From positions 1-64,000 of the forward strand of contig PTKV01000005.1 of the NCBI GenBank assembly GCA_002937895.1: DNA of 64,000 nucleotides, written 5' to 3'. The first letter of the stretch is position 1. Each line of letters starts with the position of its first letter. Origin of the DNA: Alphaproteobacteria bacterium MarineAlpha5_Bin9. GTDB taxonomy: Bacteria; Pseudomonadota; Alphaproteobacteria; HIMB59; GCA-002718135. Position numbers and translations under genes: made by a program. Shown in pieces: positions 54,796 through 64,000 of this stretch. The notes beneath the pieces are model-generated. The model was given only the letters and a program-made list of their open reading frames with translations, had not been told where the DNA came from and searched no databases.

Positions 54796-55697
54796 GATGA
54801 TTTAATTCTTTTGTTTACTAAATATATACCAATAAAAATCAAAATTGCTCCAATAATATGATAAAATTCTAAAATTTCATTTAAAAATATAATGGAAATA
54901 GTGCCTGCAAAAACTGGTATTAGATTTAAAAATAAACCTGAATTACTTGGACCAATTATTTTTATTGATTTTACCCACAATAGAAAGGATATCATACCAG
55001 GTCCAATACCGACATATAAAATCAATAAAAGTCCATTATTTTCATTAATAAAAAAATATTGATTGTTAATAGACTCGATAATAAAGAATGGTAAAAGAAA
55101 AATATTACCTATAAAAAATATCAAAAATAAAAATACAATAATATCAATAGTTTGAGGTAATTTTCTTAATAAAGCCGAATATATTGACCAACCTGTTACT
55201 GCTGCAAACATCCATAAATCACCAATAACAAAATTAAAATTACTTAAATTAACTAAATTTCCTTTAATAATTATACAAACAAAACCTATAAATGAGATAA
55301 TAACGCCTAAATATTGATATAAATTTATCTGAACTTTAAAAATGAAATAAGATAAAATAATAATTATTGCAGGTGCAAATGCTGGCATTAATGATGAGGT
55401 TAAAACACTACTCGTGTTAAGTGAAATATTCATACATGAATTAAATAATCCTCCACTTAAAAAGCAAAGAAATGTTATTATTTTCCAATTTTTAAATAGA
55501 ATTTGTCTATTTTGATAAAATTTTTTATATATGAAGGGTGTTAAAATTATTACTGCAACTAAATTTCTATAAAAACTCAACTTAATAGGTTCTAGCGATA
55601 CAATACTAGCAAGCTTTGCTGCTATAACGTTACCTCCCCATAAAGAAGAGGCAAGAATCAGATATAGATAAGCAATATATTCTTTGTTTAATTTCAT
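54792..55697 (-). CDS. EamA/DMT-family transporter
   Basis: 301-residue exporter with two EamA repeats: ILASSLWGGNVIAAKLAS start, TSSVLTSSLMPAFAPAIIIILSYFIFK, GPSNSGLFLNLIPVFAGTISIIFLNE. Start is 14 nt downstream of the hydroxyisobutyrate-dehydrogenase-type gene. Substrate unknown. Confidence 0.88.
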   Translation of the reverse strand: MKLNKEYIAYLYLILASSLWGGNVIAAKLASIVSLEPIKLSFYRNLVAVIILTPFIYKKFYQNRQILFKNWKIITFLCFLSGGLFNSCMNISLNTSSVLTSSLMPAFAPAIIIILSYFIFKVQINLYQYLGVIISFIGFVCIIIKGNLVNLSNFNFVIGDLWMFAAVTGWSIYSALLRKLPQTIDIIVFLFLIFFIGNIFLLPFFIIESINNQYFFINENNGLLLILYVGIGPGMISFLLWVKSIKIIGPSNSGLFLNLIPVFAGTISIIFLNEILEFYHIIGAILIFIGIYLVNKRIKSS

Positions 55698-55711
55698 ATT
55701 TCAGAATATTT

Positions 55712-56584
55712 TCAATTTTTATTTAACAAAGAAATTAAACTAGAAGTATCCCATCTGTTTCCACCTAAATTCTGTATTTGCGAATAAAATTTATCAACTA
55801 TTACAGTAATTGGTAAATGTGCTTTATTTTTCTTCGCTTCTTCAAAGCAGATTGCCAAATCTTTTCTCATCCAATCAACAGCAAATCCAAAATTAAAATC
55901 TCCATCAAGCATAGTTCTGTATCTATTTTCCATCTGCCATGATTGTGCAGCTCCTCTTGATATAACTTTTAAAACTTTTTCCATATTTAATTTAGATTTA
56001 ACTCCAAAAGCTAGTCCTTCAGATAATCCTTGGACTAAACCTGCTATGCAAATTTGATTTATCATTTTTGTTAATTGACCTGAACCCGATTCTCCTATTA
56101 ATTCAATTGCTTTAGCATAAGACAAAATAGTTTTTTTTACCTTATCATAAGGATCTTTATCCCCTCCTACCATTATAGAAAGTTGTCCATTTTCAGCACC
56201 AGATTGCCCACCAGATACAGGTGCATCTAAAAAATGAAAACCATTTTTTTTACATATACTATAATATTTTCTAGCAATTTCAGCTGATGCGGTAGTATGA
56301 TCAACTATTATAGTTCCTTGTTTAATATTATTTAAAATACCCTCTTCTCCTTCCATTACTTCGTTCAGATCATTGTCTTTACCAACACAGATAAAAATAA
56401 AATCTGAATTTTTTGATGCTAATCCTGGAGTTAATTCAAAAGTTCCTTTGTATTCATTGATCCATTTTTCAGATTTAGATCTAGTTCTATTATAAACAAT
56501 CACTTCATTATTATTTTTTTTAAGATGTCCAGCCATGGGATATCCCATTACACCTAAACCTATAAAAGTTATTTTTTTGCTCAT
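55712..56584 (-). CDS. 3-hydroxyisobutyrate dehydrogenase-family NAD(P)-dependent oxidoreductase
   Basis: 290-residue beta-hydroxyacid dehydrogenase. N-terminal Rossmann motif FIGLGVMGYPMAGHL, substrate motif DAPVSGGQSGAENGQLSIMVGG and catalytic Lys in GSGQLTKMINQ. Could be 3-hydroxyisobutyrate dehydrogenase or tartronate semialdehyde reductase (GarR/GlxR); the latter would accept carbon from glyoxylate, a product of the purine pathway, but this is speculation. Confidence 0.9.
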   Translation of the reverse strand: MSKKITFIGLGVMGYPMAGHLKKNNNEVIVYNRTRSKSEKWINEYKGTFELTPGLASKNSDFIFICVGKDNDLNEVMEGEEGILNNIKQGTIIVDHTTASAEIARKYYSICKKNGFHFLDAPVSGGQSGAENGQLSIMVGGDKDPYDKVKKTILSYAKAIELIGESGSGQLTKMINQICIAGLVQGLSEGLAFGVKSKLNMEKVLKVISRGAAQSWQMENRYRTMLDGDFNFGFAVDWMRKDLAICFEEAKKNKAHLPITVIVDKFYSQIQNLGGNRWDTSSLISLLNKN

Positions 56585-56587
56585 TAT

Positions 56588-57388
56588 TTACTCCATTAAT
56601 TTATTTAAAATTTTTTTTCCTAATTGATAATTGCCAGTAACTATCAAATTTTGCTCATCAGAACAATGATTGTAACTTCTTTCAGTAAAATAAGAATCAA
56701 AACCACCAGCTTCTCTTACTATTAATATTCCCGGTAAATGATCCCACGGATAAAGTTTGGACAAAACTAAAAAATCTCTAATATTTCTAGCTATATCTAC
56801 ATATTCAAGACCTATACATCCGTAACTAGATATTTTTTTAAAAGAATTTTTTAATTTAATAATTTTTTCATATTTATCATTATCCCAATATTTTGAACTT
56901 ATCGAACCAATTGAGTCATTGATATTTTTTGTATTGGTAATTATTAATTTTTTATCATTGAAATAACTTCCATAATTCATTCGAGATGATACTAAATCTT
57001 CTGTTAAAGGATTATATATCCATGTTTGTAAGATATTCTTAAAATAAGTAAGTGAAATCATGATTACAAATTTTTCTTTTCCATTTATATAGTTCTTAGT
57101 TCCATCAATAGGATCTACAGTCCAACAATAATTTTTTTCATTGTATTGATTGATAATTTCAGGGGTTTTAGAAAATTTTTCCTCTCCGATAAAATAAGAG
57201 TTTGGGATAATATTTAATAACTTTTTATTTAATTCTTCCTCGACATTTATATCAACAACTGTAACAAGATCATTTTTATTTTTAAACATAATATCATTAT
57301 TAGAAAGATTTTTATATTTTGGTAAAATAAATTTTTTGCTAATATCAAAAAGTAATGTTTTTATTTTATAATTATCAATTTCAATCAT
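56588..57388 (-). CDS. Inositol monophosphatase-family phosphatase
   Basis: 266-residue metal-dependent sugar phosphatase fold. Metal ligands in GEEKF (Glu), VDPIDGTKNYINGKEKF (two Asp) and YPWDHLPGILIVREAGG (Asp). Substrates of this family include inositol phosphate, histidinol phosphate and 3'-phosphoadenosine nucleotides; not resolved. It overlaps the aminotransferase gene by 8 nt. Confidence 0.9.
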   Translation of the reverse strand: MIEIDNYKIKTLLFDISKKFILPKYKNLSNNDIMFKNKNDLVTVVDINVEEELNKKLLNIIPNSYFIGEEKFSKTPEIINQYNEKNYCWTVDPIDGTKNYINGKEKFVIMISLTYFKNILQTWIYNPLTEDLVSSRMNYGSYFNDKKLIITNTKNINDSIGSISSKYWDNDKYEKIIKLKNSFKKISSYGCIGLEYVDIARNIRDFLVLSKLYPWDHLPGILIVREAGGFDSYFTERSYNHCSDEQNLIVTGNYQLGKKILNKLME

Positions 57389-58223
57389 TCAATTTCTCAG
57401 TATAAAGTTTTGCTAATTTTATTGAAATCTTACCAATTTTACCATTATTTATCTTATTAGAATCTACTTTTATAATAGGTGTAACAAAAGAAGATGAACT
57501 AGTTAAAAAAACTTCATCAGCATTATATAATTGCTTTATAGTAAATCGCTTTTCTTTAAGAATTAAGTTGTTTTCTTTAATTAAAATTTTTATTCTTTCT
57601 CTTGTAATTCCTTTCAAGATATCAGTATTTGATGGATGGGTAATTAAAATATTTTTTTTTATAATCCAAATATTAGAAGCTGTAGCTTCAGTTATATATT
57701 TATTATCTACTAGAATAGCTTCAAAAGCATTTTTCTTTTCAGCTTCTTTTTTAGCTATAACATTAGCAAGTAATGAAACAGTTTTAATATCTCTTCTTTT
57801 CCATCTTAAATCAGGATATGTAATAACACTTTTACCTTTAAATTTAGAGTTTGGTAAATTAAATTTTTTTTTGATTATGTATACAATAATATTAGGTTTT
57901 AAATTTTTTTTATATGCGTGATCTCTTGATTGAATTCCTCTTGTTATTTGTAGATATATAATCCCATTTTTAATTTTATTTAAAAAAATTAATTTATTAA
58001 ATATATGATTTAATTTTTTATCATTTACTTTGTAATCAAATTTTAATTCATTAAGAGAATATCTCAATCTGATTAAATGAAATTTTAGATCTATTAATCT
58101 GTTATTATAAAAAGAGACAACTTCATATACACTATCTGAAAATTGTAGTCCCCGATCTTCAATATGAATTTTTGCATCTCTAAACTTAATATATTTAGAG
58201 TTTAAAAAAACAATATTACTCAT
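57381..58223 (-). CDS. dat: Class IV aminotransferase, D-amino acid aminotransferase type
   Basis: 280-residue fold-type IV PLP enzyme. Motifs: IHIEDRGLQFSDSVYEVV, the Lys region VSLLANVIAKKEAEKKNAFEAILVD and TEATASNIWIIKK. Likely makes D-glutamate or D-alanine for peptidoglycan, though a branched-chain or aminodeoxychorismate role is possible. Sits between trkA (shared single base) and the IMPase gene. Confidence 0.87.
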   Translation of the reverse strand: MSNIVFLNSKYIKFRDAKIHIEDRGLQFSDSVYEVVSFYNNRLIDLKFHLIRLRYSLNELKFDYKVNDKKLNHIFNKLIFLNKIKNGIIYLQITRGIQSRDHAYKKNLKPNIIVYIIKKKFNLPNSKFKGKSVITYPDLRWKRRDIKTVSLLANVIAKKEAEKKNAFEAILVDNKYITEATASNIWIIKKNILITHPSNTDILKGITRERIKILIKENNLILKEKRFTIKQLYNADEVFLTSSSSFVTPIIKVDSNKINNGKIGKISIKLAKLYTEKLND

Positions 58224-59587
58224 TAATCAACAGATAAAAGTTTCTCTAATTTTTTTATACAACTAGTTTCAGAAAAAAATACTACGTCATCATTAATTTC
58301 AAAGATTGTATCCATATTTGGTATTATGATATTATTTTTTCTTAATATTGCACCAATTCTAATATTTTTTGGTAAATTTAAATCTGACAATTTTTTATTA
58401 GCAAAATCAGAATTATCAATAATTTCAGCTTCAATAACTTCACCAAATCCATCTCCCAAAGTATAGATTCTTCTAATTTTTCCACTTCTGACTTTTTCAA
58501 GTATGGTAGAAATTGTAATAAGTCTGGGATCAATTATAATATCTATCCCTATATTACTTAATAATGATGAATAGGATGATTTATTTACTAAAGTCATACA
58601 ACTTTTACATCCTGCTTTTTTTGCTAATAATGAAGCTAATATATTAACCTCATCATCATTAGTTATAGCAATTAAATTATCTGAATTTGATATATCTACT
58701 TCTTCTAAAATGTTGGTTTCTAATGCATCACCATTAAATACGGTTAGTTTTTTCAGATTTGATGCTAAATATTCAGATCTTTCTTTGTTATATTCTATTA
58801 AACTTGTAGACATTGCTTTATCTTCTTCTTCAATAATTTTACAAAGAGGGTACCCTATATTGCCTCCCCCTACGATTACTATTTTTTGTGATTGAGTTTC
58901 ATCATGACCAAAAGATTGCATAGCTTCATTAAAATTTTCATTTTTAACAACAAAATATACAATATCATTCTCTAATAATATAGTTTCTGAATCAACTACG
59001 AATTTATTTTCTTCTCTTATTATAAATAAAATATTTAATAAAAAATCTTTATTTATTGATGATATTTTTTTTATAGGAGTGTTTAAAATTGGACATTTTT
59101 TTTCACATTTTAATCCAACTAATTTTAAATTATTATCAGCTAATTCTAACATATCAATAGCTCCTGGTGCTTGTAGTCTTCTAAAAATGGCTTTTGCTAC
59201 TTCTAATTCTGGTGAAATTATTGAATCAATAGGTAAATTTTCCTTGTTATATAAATTTGTCCACTCTAGTTTTAAATAATCAGGTTGTCTAACTCTTGCA
59301 ATTTTTGATGGAATTTTAAATAAAGAATAAGCTATTTGACATGCTATCATATTTGTTTCATCACTTTTAGTAACAGCTATTAAAATATCACAATCTTTTG
59401 CACCTGCAGATTCTAAAATACTTGGTTGACTAGCTGCTCCAACAATAGTTTTAACATCTAATGATTCAGAAATTTTTTGAATTAATTCACGTGATTCATC
59501 AATTACTGTTACATCCAATCCCTCATTTGATAAACTTTCAGCTATACTTCTACCAACGACCCCGGCTCCACAGACAATAGATTTCAT
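58223..59587 (-). CDS. trkA: Trk potassium uptake regulator TrkA
   Basis: 454-residue peripheral NAD-binding regulator of the Trk K+ channel. Two RCK halves, each with a Rossmann motif (VCGAGVVGRSIAE near residue 5 and VIVGGGNIGYPLCK near residue 232), each followed by a TrkA-C domain. It follows ntrX by 17 bp. The membrane subunit TrkH is not in the window. Confidence 0.95.
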   Translation of the reverse strand: MKSIVCGAGVVGRSIAESLSNEGLDVTVIDESRELIQKISESLDVKTIVGAASQPSILESAGAKDCDILIAVTKSDETNMIACQIAYSLFKIPSKIARVRQPDYLKLEWTNLYNKENLPIDSIISPELEVAKAIFRRLQAPGAIDMLELADNNLKLVGLKCEKKCPILNTPIKKISSINKDFLLNILFIIREENKFVVDSETILLENDIVYFVVKNENFNEAMQSFGHDETQSQKIVIVGGGNIGYPLCKIIEEEDKAMSTSLIEYNKERSEYLASNLKKLTVFNGDALETNILEEVDISNSDNLIAITNDDEVNILASLLAKKAGCKSCMTLVNKSSYSSLLSNIGIDIIIDPRLITISTILEKVRSGKIRRIYTLGDGFGEVIEAEIIDNSDFANKKLSDLNLPKNIRIGAILRKNNIIIPNMDTIFEINDDVVFFSETSCIKKLEKLLSVD

Positions 59588-59593
59588 ATGATT

Positions 59594-59611
59594 GTTATGT
59601 TATGTTATGTT
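59594..59611. repeat. Short tandem repeat, GTTAT x 3.6
   Basis: Three full copies of GTTAT plus GTT span the ntrX stop codon and the start of the 17-bp spacer to trkA. Slippage would alter the last residues of NtrX or the spacer. Possibly chance in AT-rich DNA. Confidence 0.7.
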
Positions 59612-60942
59612 TTATTTATATCAATATTTAATATTTTGAGTTTTCTATAAAGTGCGGTTCTCTCCATACCAGTAAATTCTGATATTTTTGATATATTACC
59701 ATTAAATCTTTTAATTTGCGATAAAAAATAGTCTTTCTCAAATTTTTCTCTTGCTTCCTTAATTCCGGAATCAAATTTATATTGTGATTTTGCTGAAATT
59801 TGCTCAATATCTTCAGGAAGTTTAGTTATTTCTGTATCACTCTTAGAAATCATATTTTGATTTAATATTAAAATTCTTTCAATGTAATTTGAAATTTGTC
59901 TTACATTTCCAGGCCACTCATAATTTTCTAATTTATTTTGAGCATTTTTAGATAAAAAAACTTTAGTTTTATAGTTATTAAATTTATTTAAAAAATAATT
60001 ACATAATGGAATTATGTCTTCTCTTCGATCTTTGATAGATGGAATATGAATAGGGATAACATTTAATCTATAATAAAGATCTTTATTAAATTTATTTTGG
60101 TCAACTAAATTTGATAAATTTTCTGAAGATAAAGATATAAATTTTAAATCTATATGAACATTATAACCTTCAAGTTTTTCAGGATTTTCTAAAAGAAATA
60201 AAAGTTTTTTTTGAGACTCTAAAGAAGATTTATTTATATTTTCACATATTAAAGATGTTTTATTTGAATTTACAAAAATATTAGTATTAATACTTTTATA
60301 ATTTATTTCAAAAACTTCACTCATTTGATCTTTATCTAATGATGAAAAATCTAATATATTCGCTAATGAATCTTTATAATTAGAAAGATTGTGAATAGAT
60401 TTTGCAAATAGTTTTTTTCCTGAACCTATTGCTCCTGTTATCAATATACGTGAATTAGATTGGCTAATTTTTTTTAAGTTTTTTTTAATTTCTAAGATAA
60501 ATTTGGATTCACCAACAATTTCTGATTTTGTGTTATTTGATTTTTTAAGATAATTATTTTCTTTTATTAATTTTGCATTTTCAATAGCTCTATTAGATAA
60601 AATAATTAGTTTTTCACTATTAAAAGGTTTTTCTAAAAAATCATAAGCACCATTTTTTATACAATTAACTGCCATATCTATATTACCATGTCCGCTTATA
60701 ATAATAATAGGAATCGATGAATTTAGCTGTTTAAATTTTTTTAATAATTGTATTCCATCAAGGTCACTATTTGAAAGCCATACATCTAAAATAACTAAAT
60801 CAGGTTGAAAATCATTAAAAAATTTAATTGCATCTTTTGAATTTAATGCGCTTTTAGTCAAAAATTTTTGATCATTTAAAATTTCAGAAATTAAAAAACA
60901 TATATCTTTTTCATCATCAATAATTAAAACTTTATTATTCAT
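59605..60942 (-). CDS. ntrX: Response regulator NtrX, with degenerate AAA+ domain
   Basis: 445 residues: receiver domain with phosphoacceptor Asp53 (LVILDVWL), an AAA+ sigma-54-type domain from about 140, and a Fis-type helix-turn-helix at the C terminus (NGNISKISEFTGMERTALYRKL). Walker A is GAIGSGKKL and the LYYRLNVIPIHIPSIKDRREDI stretch is kept, but the GAFTGA loop is absent and Walker B reads SLICENI, lacking the usual DE. Pairs with NtrY, sharing one base. It probably no longer activates sigma-54 holoenzyme. Confidence 0.93.
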   Translation of the reverse strand: MNNKVLIIDDEKDICFLISEILNDQKFLTKSALNSKDAIKFFNDFQPDLVILDVWLSNSDLDGIQLLKKFKQLNSSIPIIIISGHGNIDMAVNCIKNGAYDFLEKPFNSEKLIILSNRAIENAKLIKENNYLKKSNNTKSEIVGESKFILEIKKNLKKISQSNSRILITGAIGSGKKLFAKSIHNLSNYKDSLANILDFSSLDKDQMSEVFEINYKSINTNIFVNSNKTSLICENINKSSLESQKKLLFLLENPEKLEGYNVHIDLKFISLSSENLSNLVDQNKFNKDLYYRLNVIPIHIPSIKDRREDIIPLCNYFLNKFNNYKTKVFLSKNAQNKLENYEWPGNVRQISNYIERILILNQNMISKSDTEITKLPEDIEQISAKSQYKFDSGIKEAREKFEKDYFLSQIKRFNGNISKISEFTGMERTALYRKLKILNIDINKT

Positions 60943-63080
60943 TATATTTTAAATGTAACTGTAACTGTAGATCCTGATAACTTTGTATTTTTTTCTATTT
61001 TAATAGAGCCATTATGATCTTCAAGGATTTTTTTAACAATCGATAATCCTAAACCTGTGCCTTTTTCCTTTGTGGTATAATATGGTTCAAATAATTTTCT
61101 AATATTTTCACTTTTAACTCCAATTCCATTATCAATAATCTTTATTATCACTTTTTGACCAACTTTATTAAAAATAATTTTAATTGAGGGATTAGGAATA
61201 TTTACAACAGCTTCAATAGAATTTTTTATCAAATTATTTAATGCTTGTGATATTTGAAATTTATCAAATTGAAAATTGATAGTATGTTTATCTTCTTCAA
61301 GAGCAAATTTTATTTCATTATAACTATTTGAAAAAAAATCAAAGCACTCCTGTATTGTAAGATTTAAATTTTCAAGTTTCATTTCAGGATTTGGCATTCT
61401 CGCAAATGAGGAAAATTCATCAATCAATTTCCCTATATCATCTACTTGTCTAGAGATTGTATTAGTTAGTTTAATTAAATCATCTTTATTTAAATTTTTA
61501 TCTATAAACTTTGTTTGAATTCTTTCTGAAGATAATTTAATTGGAGTTAAGGGATTTTTTACTTCATGAGCTATTTTTCTTGCTATATCAGACCATGCAG
61601 CATGTTTTTCGGCTAATATTAATGATGTCATGTCATCTATTGTTACTACATATCCTGAAATTTGATTATTTTCTTTTTCTTTAATTATTTTAATATTTAG
61701 ATTTCTTATATTATCATCTATTATATATTCTAATTGGTGTTGAGAAATATTTAAATTAGAGCTTTTAAAATCTTCAAAAATTTTTTTTAATTCTGGAAAA
61801 ACATTTATTATATCAGTTGATATAAGATCTTCTTCATCTTTCTTTAATATTCTTAAGGAGGATTTATTTATTAGATTTATCTTGAAATTTTGGTCTAAAG
61901 ATATCACTCCTGTGGTTAGTAAACTTAATATTGCTTCAATAAATAATCTTTTCTTTTCATCTTCTTCGCTCTTAGCTAAAATTACATCTTGATTATTTTT
62001 AATTTCATTAATCATTTGATTATATGATCTAATTAAAACATTAATCTCTTTAAATTGTTGATCTTCATCAACAAATGAATTTAAGTTACCTGTAGAAATT
62101 CTGTTTGCAGATTCAATAAGTTTACTCATAGGTTTAGATAATCTTCCTGCTAGTCTTAATCCAATTAAAATAGCAATTAAAATAAAACATATAGAAAATA
62201 GAACGAATATCATTGAAAATGTAATTTGAATTCCTTTACTTTCTTCTTCTTTTGAAGTGTATATCTCAAAAGCACGACTTGTATCTTCAATATGTTTCCA
62301 AATATTATTATTAAATTTTCTGTTAATTTGTAAATATGTATCATCAAAAAAGAATAATTTTTGATATGCAGTAATAGAATTTTCCTCTGGTTGATAAATA
62401 TATATTTGACTTTTATCTAAAATATTAAAAATATTATTTGAAGGGTAAATAAAATTTTTTAATTCTTTATCATTAAAACTAGATAATACTTTTTTATCTA
62501 AATTAAATACATATATATTGGAAATAGTTCTAAGATTAAGATAATCTTGTAATTCTTTATCCATTAAATCTTTATTAACTTCATTATTTCTAGCAACTTT
62601 AATAATTTCTCGAGATATAAGTTGAATATCTGAAATTAATTCCTCTTGAATTTCATTTGAATAACTTCTAGCTACAATATTAGAATTAATAATAGCTTCT
62701 TTTACTGCTTTTCCATACCAAGTTCTTAATTCTAAATTGAAAAATAGTGATGTGATAATTACTACACCTATTGCTGGGCCAAGAGCTATTAATGTAAATA
62801 AATTTACAAATTTTATATGTAGTCTTGATTCTTGATAATTTCTTTTTCTAAATATTAAAATTAAAATGATTTGTCTTGTTAAAAGTCCAAAAAGTAAAAT
62901 AACTAAAATTACATCAATTGATAATAAAATTAATAAATTCTGAGGATCTTTAACTAATTCATTATTTGGCAATAAAAGATAAAATGTTATACTAAAACTA
63001 ATAATTATTAATGCTATCAACACATAAAAAGATGATTGATTTATGTGAATTAAATTAAGAAATTTTTTAAAATTATTCAT
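60942..63080 (-). CDS. ntrY: Sensor histidine kinase NtrY
   Basis: 712-residue membrane kinase: N-terminal cluster of about three helices, a periplasmic loop, a further helix near residue 290, HAMP (about 305-360), PAS domain (about 370-485), HisKA with the phosphoryl His in ARKIAHEVKNPLTPIK and HATPase with IKNSIEAVVN, DNGIGV and GTGLGLSIVKKI. Typical alphaproteobacterial NtrY linked to nitrogen, redox and envelope signalling. Its ATG is divergent from ispDF by 83 bp. Confidence 0.96.
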   Translation of the reverse strand: MNNFKKFLNLIHINQSSFYVLIALIIISFSITFYLLLPNNELVKDPQNLLILLSIDVILVILLFGLLTRQIILILIFRKRNYQESRLHIKFVNLFTLIALGPAIGVVIITSLFFNLELRTWYGKAVKEAIINSNIVARSYSNEIQEELISDIQLISREIIKVARNNEVNKDLMDKELQDYLNLRTISNIYVFNLDKKVLSSFNDKELKNFIYPSNNIFNILDKSQIYIYQPEENSITAYQKLFFFDDTYLQINRKFNNNIWKHIEDTSRAFEIYTSKEEESKGIQITFSMIFVLFSICFILIAILIGLRLAGRLSKPMSKLIESANRISTGNLNSFVDEDQQFKEINVLIRSYNQMINEIKNNQDVILAKSEEDEKKRLFIEAILSLLTTGVISLDQNFKINLINKSSLRILKKDEEDLISTDIINVFPELKKIFEDFKSSNLNISQHQLEYIIDDNIRNLNIKIIKEKENNQISGYVVTIDDMTSLILAEKHAAWSDIARKIAHEVKNPLTPIKLSSERIQTKFIDKNLNKDDLIKLTNTISRQVDDIGKLIDEFSSFARMPNPEMKLENLNLTIQECFDFFSNSYNEIKFALEEDKHTINFQFDKFQISQALNNLIKNSIEAVVNIPNPSIKIIFNKVGQKVIIKIIDNGIGVKSENIRKLFEPYYTTKEKGTGLGLSIVKKILEDHNGSIKIEKNTKLSGSTVTVTFKI

Positions 63081-63163
63081 TTTTTAACTTATATCATTAG
63101 TAATTAATTAATAAAAATTATAAGTAAATTTAATTAATTATAAATTACTATATACTGATAAAT

Positions 63164-64000
63164 ATGAAAAACATTTCTAATAGTTTAATTTTATTAGCTG
63201 GAGGTAAGGGAAAAAGGTTAAAAAATTCTAAAAATATACCAAAACAATATATTAATTATGGAAATTCAAACATTATAGAGCTTTTTCTAAATAATCTTGA
63301 TCACAATATTTTTGATATAATTATAATAGTATGTGAAAATAAATATAAAAAAAAATACTTATCCAAATTAAACAATAAGTTTCCCTATCATAATATTCAT
63401 TTTACTTTATCAGGGAAAAATAGACAAGAATCATCAAAAAATGGAATTTTATATTTAGAAAGATATAATCCAAAAAAAGTTTTAATACATGATTCAGCAA
63501 GACCTTTTGCAACAAATAAAATTTTTAAAAGAATTATTAATAATTTACAATTTAACGACTCATGCATACCATACATTAAATCAAATGATTTGTTAATTAA
63601 CACAAATAGAAATATCTATTTTAATAATAAAGATATTATACAAATTCAAACTCCCCAAGGATTTAAATTTAATAAAATCAAAAATGCACATAAGAGGACA
63701 AAAAATTTTGATGCAAAAGATGATGGCATAATTTTTAGCAAAATATATTTAAAAAATAAATTAATAAAAGGAGAGAAAAGCAATATTAAAATTACAGAAA
63801 ATAATGATTTAATTTTTTTAAAACTTAATTTAAAAAAAGATATAAGAACTGGAATTGGTTATGATATTCATAGAATAAATTATAATTCAAATAAAAAACT
63901 CACTCTTTGTGGAGTTAAAATAAATCATAAACCATTAATAGGTCACTCAGATGCTGATGTAGTATATCATTCAATATGTGATGCAATTTTTGGTTCTTTA
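63164..64000 (+). CDS. ispDF: Bifunctional IspD/IspF, 3' truncated by the window end
   Basis: Open from ATG at 63164 through the last base. The first part is IspD (MEP cytidylyltransferase): LLAGGKGKRLKN, PKQYI, IHDSARPF and TENNDL; it is followed directly by IspF (MEcPP synthase): GIGYDIHRI and GHSDADVVYHSICDAIFGS, with its metal-site His and Asp. Fusion of the two MEP isoprenoid enzymes is common in alphaproteobacteria. The IspD part looks short and lysine-rich (about 222 residues). The C-terminal half of IspF lies beyond the window. Confidence 0.93.
   Translation, partial: MKNISNSLILLAGGKGKRLKNSKNIPKQYINYGNSNIIELFLNNLDHNIFDIIIIVCENKYKKKYLSKLNNKFPYHNIHFTLSGKNRQESSKNGILYLERYNPKKVLIHDSARPFATNKIFKRIINNLQFNDSCIPYIKSNDLLINTNRNIYFNNKDIIQIQTPQGFKFNKIKNAHKRTKNFDAKDDGIIFSKIYLKNKLIKGEKSNIKITENNDLIFLKLNLKKDIRTGIGYDIHRINYNSNKKLTLCGVKINHKPLIGHSDADVVYHSICDAIFGSL

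Overview
The window is a gene-dense, very AT-rich stretch (by eye roughly 25-30% GC). Genes abut or overlap by 1-20 nt, and only one gap exceeds 300 bp. The gene set is typical of a free-living Gram-negative alphaproteobacterium with a streamlined genome: secDF-yajC next to a DUF815 ATPase, ntrYX-trkA near a fused ispDF, a CPVS-type UvrA zinc finger, and many scavenging transporters. SAR11-like or HIMB59/AEGEAN-169-like marine bacteria are the best guess. This rests on gene content and composition, not on a database comparison. No insertion sequence, prophage, CRISPR array or rRNA was seen.

Layout. 1-10 kb: tRNA-Lys, coaD, gyrA, ssb, uvrA, sodB, secF/secD/yajC. 10-18 kb: DUF815 ATPase, amino-acid ABC permease and binding protein, AEC transporter, DUF1330 protein, a secreted FKBP-rhodanese fusion, EamA exporter, omega-aminotransferase with a 45-residue membrane protein just upstream, SRAP peptidase, DUF4864 protein. 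18-25 kb: a 992-residue kinase/M23/aminotransferase fusion, psuK-psuG, nucleoside hydrolase, PhyH-type dioxygenase. 25.1-26.1 kb: a 418-bp non-coding region followed by two tandem paralogous small membrane-protein genes that are clearly more GC-rich than their surroundings and carry strong ribosome-binding sites and an intrinsic terminator. 26-37 kb: mazG, TVP38-type membrane protein, grxC, M20 amidohydrolase, lytic transglycosylase-like lipoprotein, htpG, serA-DUF1015, TrpB2-like enzyme, EamA, small proteins.

37-51.3 kb holds a purine scavenging and degradation island. Leftward: puuE-uraD-alc-allA, then a BMP-type ABC transporter (ATPase, two permeases, binding protein) and a xanthine/guanine phosphoribosyltransferase. 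Rightward from a 47-bp divergent promoter region: uraH-xdhA-xdhB-xdhC-puuD. Together these would import a purine, oxidise hypoxanthine/xanthine to urate, and carry urate through 5-hydroxyisourate, OHCU, allantoin, allantoate and ureidoglycolate to glyoxylate and urea. Urease and guanine/adenine deaminase are not in the window.

51-64 kb: alkA, a 57-residue membrane protein, two EamA exporters, a 75-residue hypothetical, MFS transporter, msrB, a hydroxyisobutyrate-dehydrogenase-type enzyme, IMPase, D-amino-acid-type aminotransferase, trkA, ntrX, ntrY, and the 5' part of ispDF running off the end. The most noteworthy items are the tandem small membrane-protein locus, an NtrX with no GAFTGA loop and an eroded Walker B, the FKBP fusion whose rhodanese domain has lost its cysteine, and the complete purine island.
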